NCBI GenBank assembly: GCA_900548615.1
Contig: URKW01000014.1
Coordinates: 1 to 27,752 of the forward strand
DNA: 27,752 bases
Direction of reading: 5' to 3'
Source: an uncultured Eubacteriales bacterium
GTDB lineage: Bacteria > Bacillota > Clostridia > Oscillospirales > Oscillospiraceae
The translations under genes and the position numbers were made by a program. Below the pieces are notes generated by a model. The model had not been told where the DNA came from, searched no databases, and worked only from the letters and a program-made list of their open reading frames with translations. Positions within the stretch are counted from its first letter, which is position 1. Each line of letters starts with the position of its first letter. Shown here piece by piece: positions 13,951 through 21,080 of this stretch.

Positions 13951-15105
13951 TCACTCCGCTACCACTTCGCCGTTCTCCGTCAGCTTGGCGGAAACGATGG
14001 GGCTGCGGGTGTTGCGCTTGATATCGTCCAGCCGCATACGGCTGGGGAAGTCGCTGAGCAGCGTGTAGGCCACGCCGTGGCGCTTGGCACGGCCTGTCCG
14101 GCCGATGCGGTGGATGTAGTACTCGTTCTCCTCCGGCACGTCGTAGTTGAACACGGCATCCACGTCGTCCACGTCGATGCCCCGGCTGGCTACGTCGGTG
14201 GCCACGAACACCCGGAGCTTGCCGTCCCGGAACTGCTGCATGACGGCCTCGCGCTTGCTCTGGGGAATGTCGCCGTGGATGCACTTGGCGTCCACGCCCC
14301 GCATTTGCAGGAACTTGGTGAGCCGCTCGGTGTTGCCCTTGGTGTTGCAGAAGCAGATCACCCGGTCATAGCCCTCGTGCTCCAGGATTTTGGCGATGGC
14401 GTCCACCTTGCCGTCGGAGGGCACCTCGATACGGTATTGTAGGATATCGGGCTTGTTCTCCCTGGTGGCCTGGACGGTGATCTCCTCGGGGTCACGCTGA
14501 TAGACCCAGGAAATATCCATTACCTCACGGGAGATGGTGGCGGAGAACATGCCCAGATTCTCGCGGCTGGGGATCTTGTCCAGAATGCGGGTCACGTCGT
14601 GGATGAAGCCCATGTCCAGCATGCGGTCGGCCTCGTCCAGCACCACGGTCTTGACGGCCTTCAGCACCACGGTGCGGCGCTTCATATGGTCGCTGAGACG
14701 GCCCGGCGTGGCCACCACGATCTGGGGCTTGCGCTTCAGGGCGTTGATCTGCTTACCGATGGGCTGGCCGCCATACAGGCACACCAGCCGCACGCCCTCG
14801 TGATACACGGCGATATCCCGCATTTCGTCGGTGATCTGCATGGCCAGCTCGCGGGTAGGCGCCATGATGACAGCCTGTACCTCCTCGCTGTCCGGATCGA
14901 TCTTTTCAATGATGGGAATGCCGAAGGCCATGGTCTTTCCGGTGCCGGTAGGGGCCTTGGCGATCACGTCCCTGCCCGCCATCATGGGCGGAATGCAGCC
15001 GGCCTGTACCGGCGTGGATACGGTATATCCCTTGTTGCGGATAGCCCGCAGCGTGGCCTCGGACAGGCCGAAGCTCTCAAAATTCACCCCCTGGGTGATT
15101 TCCAT
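13951..15105 (-). CDS. DEAD-box ATP-dependent RNA helicase
   Basis: A 384-residue protein containing every DEAD-box motif: a Q motif (FESFGLSEATLRAI...TPVQ), APTGTGKT (51-58), PTRELAMQ (83-90), GG, TPGR, DEAD (157-160), SAT, ICFCNT, RGIDVDDVD and HRIGRTGR. It lacks the long RNA-binding tail of CsdA/DeaD or DbpA, so it is a minimal RhlE/CshB-like core that unwinds short RNA duplexes, for instance in ribosome assembly, cold response or mRNA decay. The start at 15105 is fixed by AGAGGA and by the family N-terminus; the frame is open much further upstream, but that part is antisense to the surface-protein gene. An extended -10 (TGATATAAT) lies at about 15146-15154. Confidence 0.96.
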   Translation of the reverse strand: MEITQGVNFESFGLSEATLRAIRNKGYTVSTPVQAGCIPPMMAGRDVIAKAPTGTGKTMAFGIPIIEKIDPDSEEVQAVIMAPTRELAMQITDEMRDIAVYHEGVRLVCLYGGQPIGKQINALKRKPQIVVATPGRLSDHMKRRTVVLKAVKTVVLDEADRMLDMGFIHDVTRILDKIPSRENLGMFSATISREVMDISWVYQRDPEEITVQATRENKPDILQYRIEVPSDGKVDAIAKILEHEGYDRVICFCNTKGNTERLTKFLQMRGVDAKCIHGDIPQSKREAVMQQFRDGKLRVFVATDVASRGIDVDDVDAVFNYDVPEENEYYIHRIGRTGRAKRHGVAYTLLSDFPSRMRLDDIKRNTRSPIVSAKLTENGEVVAE

Positions 15106-15145
15106 AGCGTTTTCCTCTTTTTTCTCAAAAATTTCAATCATTCTT

Positions 15146-15154
15146 ATTATATCA
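15146..15154 (-). promoter_or_regulatory. Extended -10 promoter of the DEAD-box helicase
   Basis: On the minus strand TGATATAAT forms an extended -10 (TG-N-TATAAT). No good -35 stands 17 bases upstream; a TTGACA is present but too close. The helicase ATG is about 40 bases downstream. Confidence 0.5.
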
Positions 15155-15268
15155 CGGCTGTCAAGATGGGGCTGCGCTCCCCTGCCCTGCCGGTGGGATT
15201 GGCACATATACCAGCAATTTGCCCAAAATCGGGGCGGATATTTGTACGTATCTGTGACGAAGCTTTGC

Positions 15269-15297
15269 TTGAAAGCGGCGGCCATAGCTGGTATACT
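15269..15297 (+). promoter_or_regulatory. Promoter of the surface-protein gene
   Basis: TTGAAA at 15269-15274, a 17-base spacer, and TATACT at 15292-15297. Transcription would start near 15304, leaving a leader of about 147 bases with two hairpins. Confidence 0.75.
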
Positions 15298-15323
15298 GAA
15301 TATGTATACGGCGCACCGCCCGC

Positions 15324-15367
15324 GGAACCCCATGGGGTTCCGGCTTTTTACAGGGACGTAAAAAGCC
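15324..15367 (+). promoter_or_regulatory. Tandem hairpins in the surface-protein leader (attenuator candidate)
   Basis: An 18-base perfect palindrome GGAACCCCATGGGGTTCC (15324-15341) is followed at once by GGCTTTTTAC and, after AGGGAC, GTAAAAAGCC: a perfect 10-bp second stem (15342-15367). The T-run needed for termination by the first hairpin is one arm of the second. The two structures could therefore switch between stopping and allowing transcription. No known riboswitch class is recognised. The rest of the 15106-15450 gap holds only promoters and the ribosome-binding region. Confidence 0.5.
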
Positions 15368-15450
15368 ATACCACTTTCCCTACCGGCACTGGGACAAGCG
15401 GCGGCGCGTCGCAGAGACAGGAAACACAACGAGGAAAGAGAGGTTCCAAC

Positions 15451-16932
15451 ATGAAGAAAACGATCACCGCCCTGCTGTGTCTGGTCATGGTCCTGTGCCT
15501 GACGGCTGTGGCATGGGCGACAGGCGCACCGCCAGCACCCACTGAGGATGATATCATAGCACTGGAAAAGGGGAAGGTACAGGTCAGCTGCGAAGAGCTG
15601 AAGGTTTCTGGCGATTACACACAGGGCACCCGCCACGGCAGCCAAACCTACGACCTGGCCGCAGGCACCTTCTCCACAGAGGGCTCCACGGTAGAAGCCC
15701 CTGCTGACATCGACGGTAAGTATACCTATACCTTCCAGTTTACGGATGCAGACCCTTACATTGACCGGTTCCAGCAGGATACGGGGTATGCGCATATGAA
15801 TGCTTCCTTCTTCACCACTATCACGCTGGAATACGACAGCCATAGTGGGAAATGGCAGCTGGAAAACAATGGCATAATCGAGATCAAGGTGCGTTCCTGC
15901 AGCACCGTTGCTATGCCCGACACCCCCCCCTCCCCGGCGGTGATCGAAACCGGCAAGGTCACCATAATCTGCGAGAGTAATCATCATCAGCAGCAGCAGC
16001 ACAACATGCGGGAGTTCAATCTGGCCCCGGGCACCTATTACACAGATGAAACCAGCGTGTTCTGGAATGACGATTACAACAATACCGGCGCATGGTTCTG
16101 CAATGTGTACCTGCGCTATGACAATGACAGCATCAGCCGCTACACAAATCCCTTCAACCAGGCAAACGGCAAACACCTGGTGAACTACGTCAACGGTGTG
16201 ATTTGGTACGTCTACGATAGCAGCCAAGGAAAATGGGCCATCTGGATGGATCCCGACGGAGATCCCGACTCCGCCTACATCCTTCTGTGCGACCTCCCCA
16301 CTGCCGCTGAGCTGGGGCTGAAGGTCAACGTCCAGTGCAAGGACGGCAAGCACACGGATAAAACATATGGCACCGCTAATCTGCTGGCCGACACCAGTCT
16401 GAGCTTCACGCCGACGACCCCCATCCACCACCTTTACCCCGGCTCCCCCTATGTGGAATATCGCTATCAGGTCTCCCTGACCGACACTGCGGCCAACGGC
16501 TATGCGGCCAATTACGGCACCTCCGTGGGCAAGACCCATACGTGGGATAAAAACAAGGACTCCGTAACGATGTACTGGGGCAGCAACGACAACGGAGGTG
16601 CCTCCAACTATTCCATCGATCCGGACAATAGGGATTCCGCAGCGATCGCCGTCTACTCTGATCCGGCCACCGATCCTCCTGAGGTCGATCCCGACAATCC
16701 CGACCACAGGTGGAAGCTGGTCAGGGGCAGCAAGGACACCCTCACCGTTAACGCCACCTGTACCACCACGACCACCGGCGGCACTGGCGGCGGATCCTCC
16801 ACCAAGAAGACGGAGACCACCACCGTCAAGTCCGCCACCACCTTTGACGCCGGTGTTGCCCTGTACGCCGGCCTGGGCATCCTGTCCATGACCGGCTCCG
16901 CCGTGGTGATCCGCAAGAAGAAGGAATTCTAA
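15451..16932 (+). CDS. Secreted, membrane-anchored surface protein with three degenerate repeats
   Basis: A 493-residue protein. The signal peptide is residues 1-23 (basic KKT, a Leu-rich core, AWA cleavage). Three divergent repeats of about 110 residues follow, at about 40-150, 167-280 and 289-400. Each opens with K-V-x-V/I-x-C, has a tyrosine-rich beta pattern, and includes a KW or W segment near the end (SGKWQL, QGKWAI, KTHTW). A Thr/Gly/Ser-rich linker (436-460) leads to the C-terminal anchor TTFDAGVALYAGLGILSM plus TGSAVVIRKKKEF: a hydrophobic span and positive tail, but with no LPXTG. The S-x-x-TFDAG form is seen at the ends of other Clostridia surface proteins. Function is unknown; adhesion or matrix is a guess. 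The start is set by GAAAGAGAGG. Confidence 0.85.
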   Translation: MKKTITALLCLVMVLCLTAVAWATGAPPAPTEDDIIALEKGKVQVSCEELKVSGDYTQGTRHGSQTYDLAAGTFSTEGSTVEAPADIDGKYTYTFQFTDADPYIDRFQQDTGYAHMNASFFTTITLEYDSHSGKWQLENNGIIEIKVRSCSTVAMPDTPPSPAVIETGKVTIICESNHHQQQQHNMREFNLAPGTYYTDETSVFWNDDYNNTGAWFCNVYLRYDNDSISRYTNPFNQANGKHLVNYVNGVIWYVYDSSQGKWAIWMDPDGDPDSAYILLCDLPTAAELGLKVNVQCKDGKHTDKTYGTANLLADTSLSFTPTTPIHHLYPGSPYVEYRYQVSLTDTAANGYAANYGTSVGKTHTWDKNKDSVTMYWGSNDNGGASNYSIDPDNRDSAAIAVYSDPATDPPEVDPDNPDHRWKLVRGSKDTLTVNATCTTTTTGGTGGGSSTKKTETTTVKSATTFDAGVALYAGLGILSMTGSAVVIRKKKEF

Positions 16933-16938
16933 AAAATT

Positions 16939-16980
16939 TGATAACAAAAAACACCCCTTATGGGGTGTTTTTTGTTATCA
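16939..16980 (+). terminator. Terminator of the surface-protein gene
   Basis: A perfect 19-bp stem, from TGATAACAAAAAACACCCC (16939-16957) to its complement at 16962-16980, around TTAT, containing a T-run. It starts 7 bases after the stop. Confidence 0.92.
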
Positions 16981-17235
16981 AGCGCCCAGCGGCGGGCCAC
17001 ACGGGGCCCGCCCTACGGAATGACCATCAATAGAACTCTGTAGGGGCGGGCGACGAGCGCTGTGAAGTGAAACGGAACAAGTGCCCTTGGGGTACCCGCC
17101 CTAACGATGACTATACCATTCCGACAGGGCAGACAGAGTCGTCCGCCCCTACAACATTCTAACGAACACTATACGCATACACGGGCCGGTGTGGGCATCG
17201 CCCCGCACGGCAGACGACCAGACCGAAAAACGGGC
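16981..17235. repeat. Gene-free gap with GTAGGGGCGG-type palindromic repeats
   Basis: No gene is seen. Short GC-rich repeats alternate in orientation: GCGGGCC...GGCCCGCCCTACGGAATG (about 16992-17022), CTGTAGGGGCGGGCGACGAGCG (about 17038), CATTCCGACAGGGCAGAC (about 17117) and GTCGTCCGCCCCTAC (about 17138). The same words recur at 22734 and 23853-24013. They look like a family of intergenic palindromic elements typical of this genome. Confidence 0.6.
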
Positions 17236-17270
17236 AAAAAGTAAGGAGGGAAGAAAACCTCTTCCCTCCT
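17236..17270 (-). terminator. Terminator of yceD-rpmF
   Basis: On the minus strand AGGAGGGAAGA and TTCTTCCCTCCT form a stem with a short loop, followed by TACTTTTTG. It lies 22 bases beyond the rpmF stop. Confidence 0.85.
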
Positions 17271-17292
17271 AACAAGGACACACGTCGATGAC

Positions 17293-17490
17293 TTACTTGC
17301 CAGCGGCCACGGACTTGATCTCCTTGACCTGACGGCCATTGTAGGTACCGCATTCCGGGCACATTCTGTGAGGCAGATGCAGCGCACCACACTTGGGGCA
17401 TGCCACCAGACCGGGAGTCGCCAGCTTCCAAACGGAGCTGCGTCTCTTATTGCGTCTTTGCTTCGATACTTTTCCCTTAGGGACTGCCAT
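17293..17490 (-). CDS. rpmF: 50S ribosomal protein L32
   Basis: A 65-residue protein with the L32 course: AVPKGKVSKQRRNKRRSSVWKL, then a zinc ribbon of two CxxC pairs (CPKCG and CPECG with PHRM between). The zinc-binding form indicates that this is the C+ type. AAGGAGG stands before the ATG at 17490. It follows the DUF177 gene by about 60 bases on the same strand, the classical yceD-rpmF arrangement found across bacteria, and is ended by a strong hairpin. The protein sits in the large subunit near the peptidyl-transferase exit region. The small size matches the family. Confidence 0.97.
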   Translation of the reverse strand: MAVPKGKVSKQRRNKRRSSVWKLATPGLVACPKCGALHLPHRMCPECGTYNGRQVKEIKSVAAGK

Positions 17491-17550
17491 GTTGACACCT
17501 CCTTGGTCTTTTAACTGCCGTGAGCAGTAGTATAATAGTTCAGCTTCCGC

Positions 17551-18048
17551 TTACCGATCCTCCAACAGCTGGGCCAGCTTGGCAAGACGCGGATCAACCG
17601 CCTTCTTACACCGGCACGGTTCCACATTCAGATCCGCGCCGCAGCCGGGACATAAGCCCTTGCAGTCCGGTGAGCAGAGGTTTTTCGTGTCCATCTCAAG
17701 GATAAACGCAGTGCGAGCCACTTCGCCCAAGTCCACCTCGTCATGCTCCAGCAGCACGATATCCTCATCATCATCGGACTGCCGTTCCTCTGCCAGCACG
17801 CACTGGTAGGTGACGGTCTTGTCCTTGGTGAAGGGTTTTGCGCAGCGGTCGCAGACGCAGTGAAGCGTCGTACTTGCCTCCAGCGTACACAGCAGGACGC
17901 CAGCCTTGTTCCGAAGCCTGCCTTCCACAGTGACGGGCTGGGACACGGGGTAGCCGCCGCCGAACTCCATGTCGCTCAGATCCATGGTAAACTGGACATC
18001 CTGAGCGGCGTCCGGCGTATGCAGCAGCTTGTTCACATTCAAAAGCAT
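17551..18048 (-). CDS. yceD: DUF177 (YceD) protein
   Basis: A 165-residue protein with the DUF177 layout: an N-terminal strand LLNVNKLLHTPD, VTVEGRLRNKAGVLLCTLEAS, the CVCDRCAKPF cysteine pair, an acidic stretch (ERQSDDDEDIVLLEHDEVDLGEVARTAFIL), and C-terminal CSPDCKGLCPGCGADLNVEPC. Members of this family act in 23S rRNA or large-subunit metabolism; the plant and bacterial homologues are linked to 23S rRNA accumulation, though the mechanism is not settled. The start at 18048 is chosen because GAGGTGT lies before it and a perfect promoter lies upstream. It is cotranscribed with rpmF. Confidence 0.93.
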   Translation of the reverse strand: MLLNVNKLLHTPDAAQDVQFTMDLSDMEFGGGYPVSQPVTVEGRLRNKAGVLLCTLEASTTLHCVCDRCAKPFTKDKTVTYQCVLAEERQSDDDEDIVLLEHDEVDLGEVARTAFILEMDTKNLCSPDCKGLCPGCGADLNVEPCRCKKAVDPRLAKLAQLLEDR

Positions 18049-18075
18049 AGTACACCTCGCAATGACACAGATAGT

Positions 18076-18104
18076 ATTATAACGTGAAAAACAAGGGTTG
18101 TCAA
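18076..18104 (-). promoter_or_regulatory. Promoter of yceD-rpmF
   Basis: On the minus strand TTGACA (18104-18099), a 17-base spacer and TATAAT (18081-18076), both perfect. The start codon is 28 bases beyond the -10, so the leader is short. A strong constitutive promoter suits a ribosomal protein operon. Confidence 0.93.
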
Positions 18105-18162
18105 ACCTTTTTTGCAATTTTTCACCATATTTTTCGCGGTTTTTTCCAGCGCGGAATTCCCT

Positions 18163-18191
18163 TTGACATTTGTTCCGCTGTTGGGTACAAT
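18163..18191 (+). promoter_or_regulatory. Promoter of the RluA-type synthase gene
   Basis: TTGACA at 18163-18168, a 17-base spacer, and TACAAT at 18186-18191. It diverges from the yceD-rpmF promoter. GGGAGGTG precedes the ATG at 18225. Confidence 0.85.
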
Positions 18192-18224
18192 GGGAGCGAT
18201 GATTTTATTGTGGGAGGTGCGCCC

Positions 18225-19181
18225 ATGCGGGAGCTGACCATCGGAAAAAACGACGCGGGACAGCGGCTTGACCGCTTTGTGTCCAAATCTCTGCCGCTTC
18301 TGCCGCCGACACTGCTGCAGAAATACATCCGCCTGAAGCGCATCAAGTGCAACGGCGCACGGGCCCAGCGTGACCAGCGGCTCCAGGAGGGGGACGTGCT
18401 GCAATTATACATCAACGACGAGTTCTTCGACAAGCCCCGTGAGGACAATCTGTTCCTGACGCTTTTCAAGCCCAGTCTCACCATCGTGTACGAGGACGAG
18501 AACCTGATGCTGCTGGACAAGCGGCCGGGGCTGGTGGTACACGCCGACGAGACGGAGAAGGTCAACACTCTCATCAACCACATTCAGGCGTACCTCTACC
18601 AGAAGCGGGAGTGGAACCCCAAGTGGGAGAACGCCTTTACCCCCGCCCTGTGCAACCGCATCGACCGCAACACCGGCGGCATCGTTATCGCCGCCAAGAA
18701 CGCCGAGACGCTGCGGATCATCAACGAGAAGATCCGCGACCGGGAGATGGACAAGCGGTATCTCTGCGTCACGGTGGGTGCGCCGCAGCCGCCGAAAGGG
18801 CGGGTGGAGGTCTTTCTGGTGAAGGACGAGAAGAAGAAAGAGGTATCCGTCCACACCAGGCCTGTCCCCGGCGGCAAGACCGCCGTCACCACCTACGAGA
18901 CGCTGGAGCGCCGTGGCGAGCTGGCGCTGGTGGAGGTAGGGCTGGAGACCGGCCGCACCCACCAGATCCGCGCTACCTTCGCCCACATGGGCTGTCCCCT
19001 GCTGGGGGACGGCAAGTATGGCCGGGGCGACGTGAACCGCCGCTACGGCGAGACCCGGCAGGCGCTGTACTCCTACAAGCTGACGTTTGACTTCCCCACC
19101 GACGCAGGGATCTTGAACTACCTCCGCAGCCGGACGTTTCAGGTGGAGCGAGTGCCCTTCCGGGATAAGTACTTCGGGTAA
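18225..19181 (+). CDS. RluA-family pseudouridine synthase
   Basis: A 318-residue protein. An S4-like RNA-binding domain occupies about 13-65 (QRLDRFVSKSLPLLPPTLLQKYIRLKRIKCNG, QEGDVLQLY). The catalytic domain has CNRIDRNTGGIVI with Asp147 as the nucleophile (family form HRLDxxTSG). DKRPGLVVHADE precedes it and LETGRTHQIRATFAHMGCPLLGDGKYG follows; both are typical. It converts uridine to pseudouridine in RNA, most likely 23S rRNA by the RluC/RluD subgroup, though the exact site cannot be read from the sequence. The start is set by GGGAGGTG and the promoter at 18163. Asn in place of the usual His before R-I/L-D is a minor variation. Confidence 0.93.
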   Translation: MRELTIGKNDAGQRLDRFVSKSLPLLPPTLLQKYIRLKRIKCNGARAQRDQRLQEGDVLQLYINDEFFDKPREDNLFLTLFKPSLTIVYEDENLMLLDKRPGLVVHADETEKVNTLINHIQAYLYQKREWNPKWENAFTPALCNRIDRNTGGIVIAAKNAETLRIINEKIRDREMDKRYLCVTVGAPQPPKGRVEVFLVKDEKKKEVSVHTRPVPGGKTAVTTYETLERRGELALVEVGLETGRTHQIRATFAHMGCPLLGDGKYGRGDVNRRYGETRQALYSYKLTFDFPTDAGILNYLRSRTFQVERVPFRDKYFG

Positions 19182-19353
19182 ATCTCAATGATGGCCTTAC
19201 AAAATGAAATTATCACGATAGCCGATCATTATTCACCTGATCCTTCAAATTTTATTGACAGGATGCAGCGCTTGTGATGCGATTGTTCGTGCAGGGGTAT
19301 TACATAACAAAGCGGGGCGGTTTGGCTTGAAACCTCCGAAAGGAGGTGATCTC
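19182..19353 (+). other. Leader region of the 27-residue peptide gene
   Basis: The stretch begins after the synthase stop. A TTGACA at about 19254 lacks a good -10. Near its 3' end GGCGGTTT (19316-19323) is complementary to AAACCGCC (19416-19423) at the end of the mRNA, and ACCTCC-GAAA-GGAGGT (19336-19351) sequesters the ribosome-binding site. Both are read as control elements of the downstream peptide. Confidence 0.5.
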
Positions 19354-19437
19354 ATGCCTGTTACCATTACATTCCATTTGTTTGGACTTACGTTCACACT
19401 ACGGATAAAATGGGAAAACCGCCACCCTGGCCGGTGA
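19354..19437 (+). CDS. 27-residue peptide with sequestered ribosome-binding site
   Basis: The peptide starts MPVTITFHLFGLTFTLRIKW and ends ENRHPGR: a short hydrophobic, beta-prone stretch with a basic tail. The ribosome-binding site AAAGGAGGTGATCTC is near perfect, but its core is one arm of a GNRA-loop hairpin, ACCTCC-GAAA-GGAGGT. The last codons lie inside the terminator hairpin (19415-19446). The 5' leader carries GGCGGTTT, which can pair with AAACCGCC at the 3' end. A hidden ribosome-binding site and 5'-3' pairing are features of type I toxin mRNAs. A toxin role is inference; it could equally be a regulatory micropeptide. Similar short peptides are frequent in gut Clostridia but are rarely annotated. 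Confidence 0.6.
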   Translation: MPVTITFHLFGLTFTLRIKWENRHPGR

Positions 19438-19446
19438 CGGTTTTCT
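19415..19446 (+). terminator. Terminator overlapping the peptide gene 3' end
   Basis: AAAACCGCCACC pairs with GGTGACGGTTTT (one internal mismatch), followed by CTTAATTC. The stop codon at 19435-19437 is inside the hairpin, so termination structure and coding sequence are shared. Confidence 0.75.
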
Positions 19447-19567
19447 TAATTCACTAAGAATGCTTCATTGTCAGGTCAAACCGCTCTGCGGTAATACCCT
19501 TGCTTTTATTATAGCGATTTTACGATATTTGTCAAGAGATGTGCGCAAAATGAGTTCTTTCGACCAC

Positions 19568-19592
19568 AAAGGCCGTCCCAGCGGGACGGCCC
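19568..19592 (-). terminator. Terminator of the ClC transporter locus
   Basis: On the minus strand GGGCCGTCCC and GGGACGGCC form a tight stem followed by TTTGTGG. It lies 5 bases beyond the stop at 19598. Confidence 0.75.
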
Positions 19593-19597
19593 TTCTT

Positions 19598-20841
19598 TTA
19601 CTCCTTCGCGTGGACGTTGATGAACTCGGCCCGGAGCTTGGAATAGAGAATGGTCTGGCTGCTGTACAGGCCGCAGTAGCCGCTGAGCAGATAGCTGATG
19701 GCACAGGCGAAAGCGAAATACAGCACGCCGTCCGTGCCGCCGAACAGCTCCAGACTCAGCAGCACCGAGGCGATGGGGCAGTTCACCGCGCCGCAGAACA
19801 CCGCTACCAGACCGATGGCGGCGCCGAAGCCGCCGGGCAGACCCAGCGCCTGTCCCGCCACGCAGCCGAAGGTGGCTCCCACGAAGAAGGAGGGCACCAC
19901 CTCGCCGCCCTTGAAGCCGCAGCCGATGGTCAGCGCCGTGAACAGGATCTTCAGGAACCACGCCCAGGGCGCGGCTTCCCCTTGCTCCACCGCCCGGGCG
20001 ATCACGTCCATGCCCGCGCCGTTGTAGTCCCGGCCCAGCAGCAGCGTCAGGCCGATGATGGCAAAGCCGCCTGCCGCCGCACGGAGATAGGAATTCTTCA
20101 AAAAACGCGCCGCCATGTGCTCCACCCAGTGCATGCCCCGCACGAACAGGATGGACACCAGCGCACAGCCGATGGCCAGCAGCACCACCAGAAACACCGT
20201 CCACACGTCCAGCGCGGGCAGCGTCACGGCGAAGCGGGTCGGCGACACGCCGAAAAGGGACGCGATGAGATACGCCACCGACGCGGCCATCAGACAGGGG
20301 ATCAGTCCTGCGTAGTAGAGGACGCCCACGCTAATGACCTCCAGCGCGAACACGGTGGCCGTCAGCGGTGTGCCGAACAGGGCGGCGAACACGGCGCTCA
20401 TGCCGCACAACGTGGCCAGCGGCAGGTCTTTTTCGCCCAGATGCAGCGCCCGGCCGGTACGGTAGCCGCCGCCGATCTGCAAGGCCGCGCCCTCACGGCC
20501 CGCCGAGCCGCCCAGCAGATGGGTGATGCAGGTGGAGATGAATATGAGGGGTACTAATAAAATAGGTACGTCCTTGCCGAAGTGGACGGATTCGATGATG
20601 TTGTTGGTGCCCCGGCCCTCCATGTGGGCCAGACGGTACAGCCCCACGATCACCACACCGCCCACCGGCAGCAGCCAGATGATCCACGGCTGGGCAGCTC
20701 CGTGGCCTGCTCCACGCCGATGTGGAAAGCCGCGCCGACCACGCCGCCGATCAGGCCCACACCGCCGCCGATACACAGCCATTTGGCCAGCGCGATGATA
20801 TACAGGGAGATATGTTGAAAGAAACCTTTGACGCGTTCCAT
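19598..20841 (-). pseudogene. ClC-family anion channel/antiporter, frameshifted
   Basis: From the ATG at 20841 (AAAGGAGC before it) the protein opens MERVKGFFQHISLYIIALAKW and continues GGGVGLIGGVVGAAFHIGVEQATEL, a typical first ClC helix. The continuation PWIIWLLPVGGVVIVGLYRL is in another frame; one base is missing, or two extra, around 20684-20700. After that the frame is open to 19598 with ClC signatures: GSAGREGAALQIGG (GREG motif with the gating Glu) and GFKGGEVVPSFFVGATFG, and many membrane helices. The form GFKGGE recalls the subgroup of fluoride antiporters, but no fluoride riboswitch is seen upstream. Either the gene is freshly broken or the assembly has an indel here. Otherwise the length (about 410 residues) is normal. 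Confidence 0.8.
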
Positions 20842-20864
20842 GGTGTGCTCCTTTGTGGGGTAAT

Positions 20865-20985
20865 AGGCCTCCCTTGTGTAAAGGGAGGTGGCAACGCGAA
20901 GCGCGTTGACGGAGGGATTGTCCAGAATACGGTTTATCCCCTCAGTCACCTTCGGTGACAGCTCCCCTTGCAACAATGGGAGCCT
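20865..20985. repeat. Palindromic intergenic element, copy 1 (CTCCCTTGTGTAAAGGGAGG type)
   Basis: It begins AGGCCTCCCTTGTGTAAAGGGAGG, continues GGCAACGCGAAGCGCGTTGACGGAGGGATTGTC, and has a second half TCAGTCACCTTCGGTGACAGCTCCCC ending AGCCT. A second copy in opposite orientation is at 26961-27078. Its halves are themselves hairpins, so a transcript would fold strongly. It lies upstream of the ClC gene and between divergent transcription units. Confidence 0.75.
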
Positions 20986-21020
20986 TTGATTCAGTTCCCC
21001 GCCGCAATGGCAATTTGCTG

Positions 21021-21049
21021 TTGACGGAAGACAGACGGTCGAGTATAAT
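21021..21049 (+). promoter_or_regulatory. Promoter of the coiled-coil protein gene
   Basis: TTGACG at 21021-21026, a 17-base spacer, and a perfect TATAAT at 21044-21049. Confidence 0.88.
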
Positions 21050-21080
21050 AGGGAAAGGAATAAAAAAGGAGAGCGTTCTT

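Noticed and set aside
15106..16947. Very long minus-strand open frame continuing 614 codons upstream of the DEAD-box helicase
   Set aside because: It runs antisense to the surface-protein gene and through promoters. Its sequence is Gly/Val/Ile-rich as expected for an antisense frame in GC-rich DNA. The helicase has a proper ribosome-binding site and family N-terminus at 15105.
19460..20557. 365-codon plus-strand frame opposite the ClC gene
   Set aside because: Gln/His/Arg-rich, antisense to conserved ClC motifs, and without a ribosome-binding site.
20842..21020. Possible fluoride riboswitch before the ClC gene
   Set aside because: The minus-strand leader was examined for the conserved fluoride-aptamer pattern and none was seen; the region is filled by the palindromic repeat.
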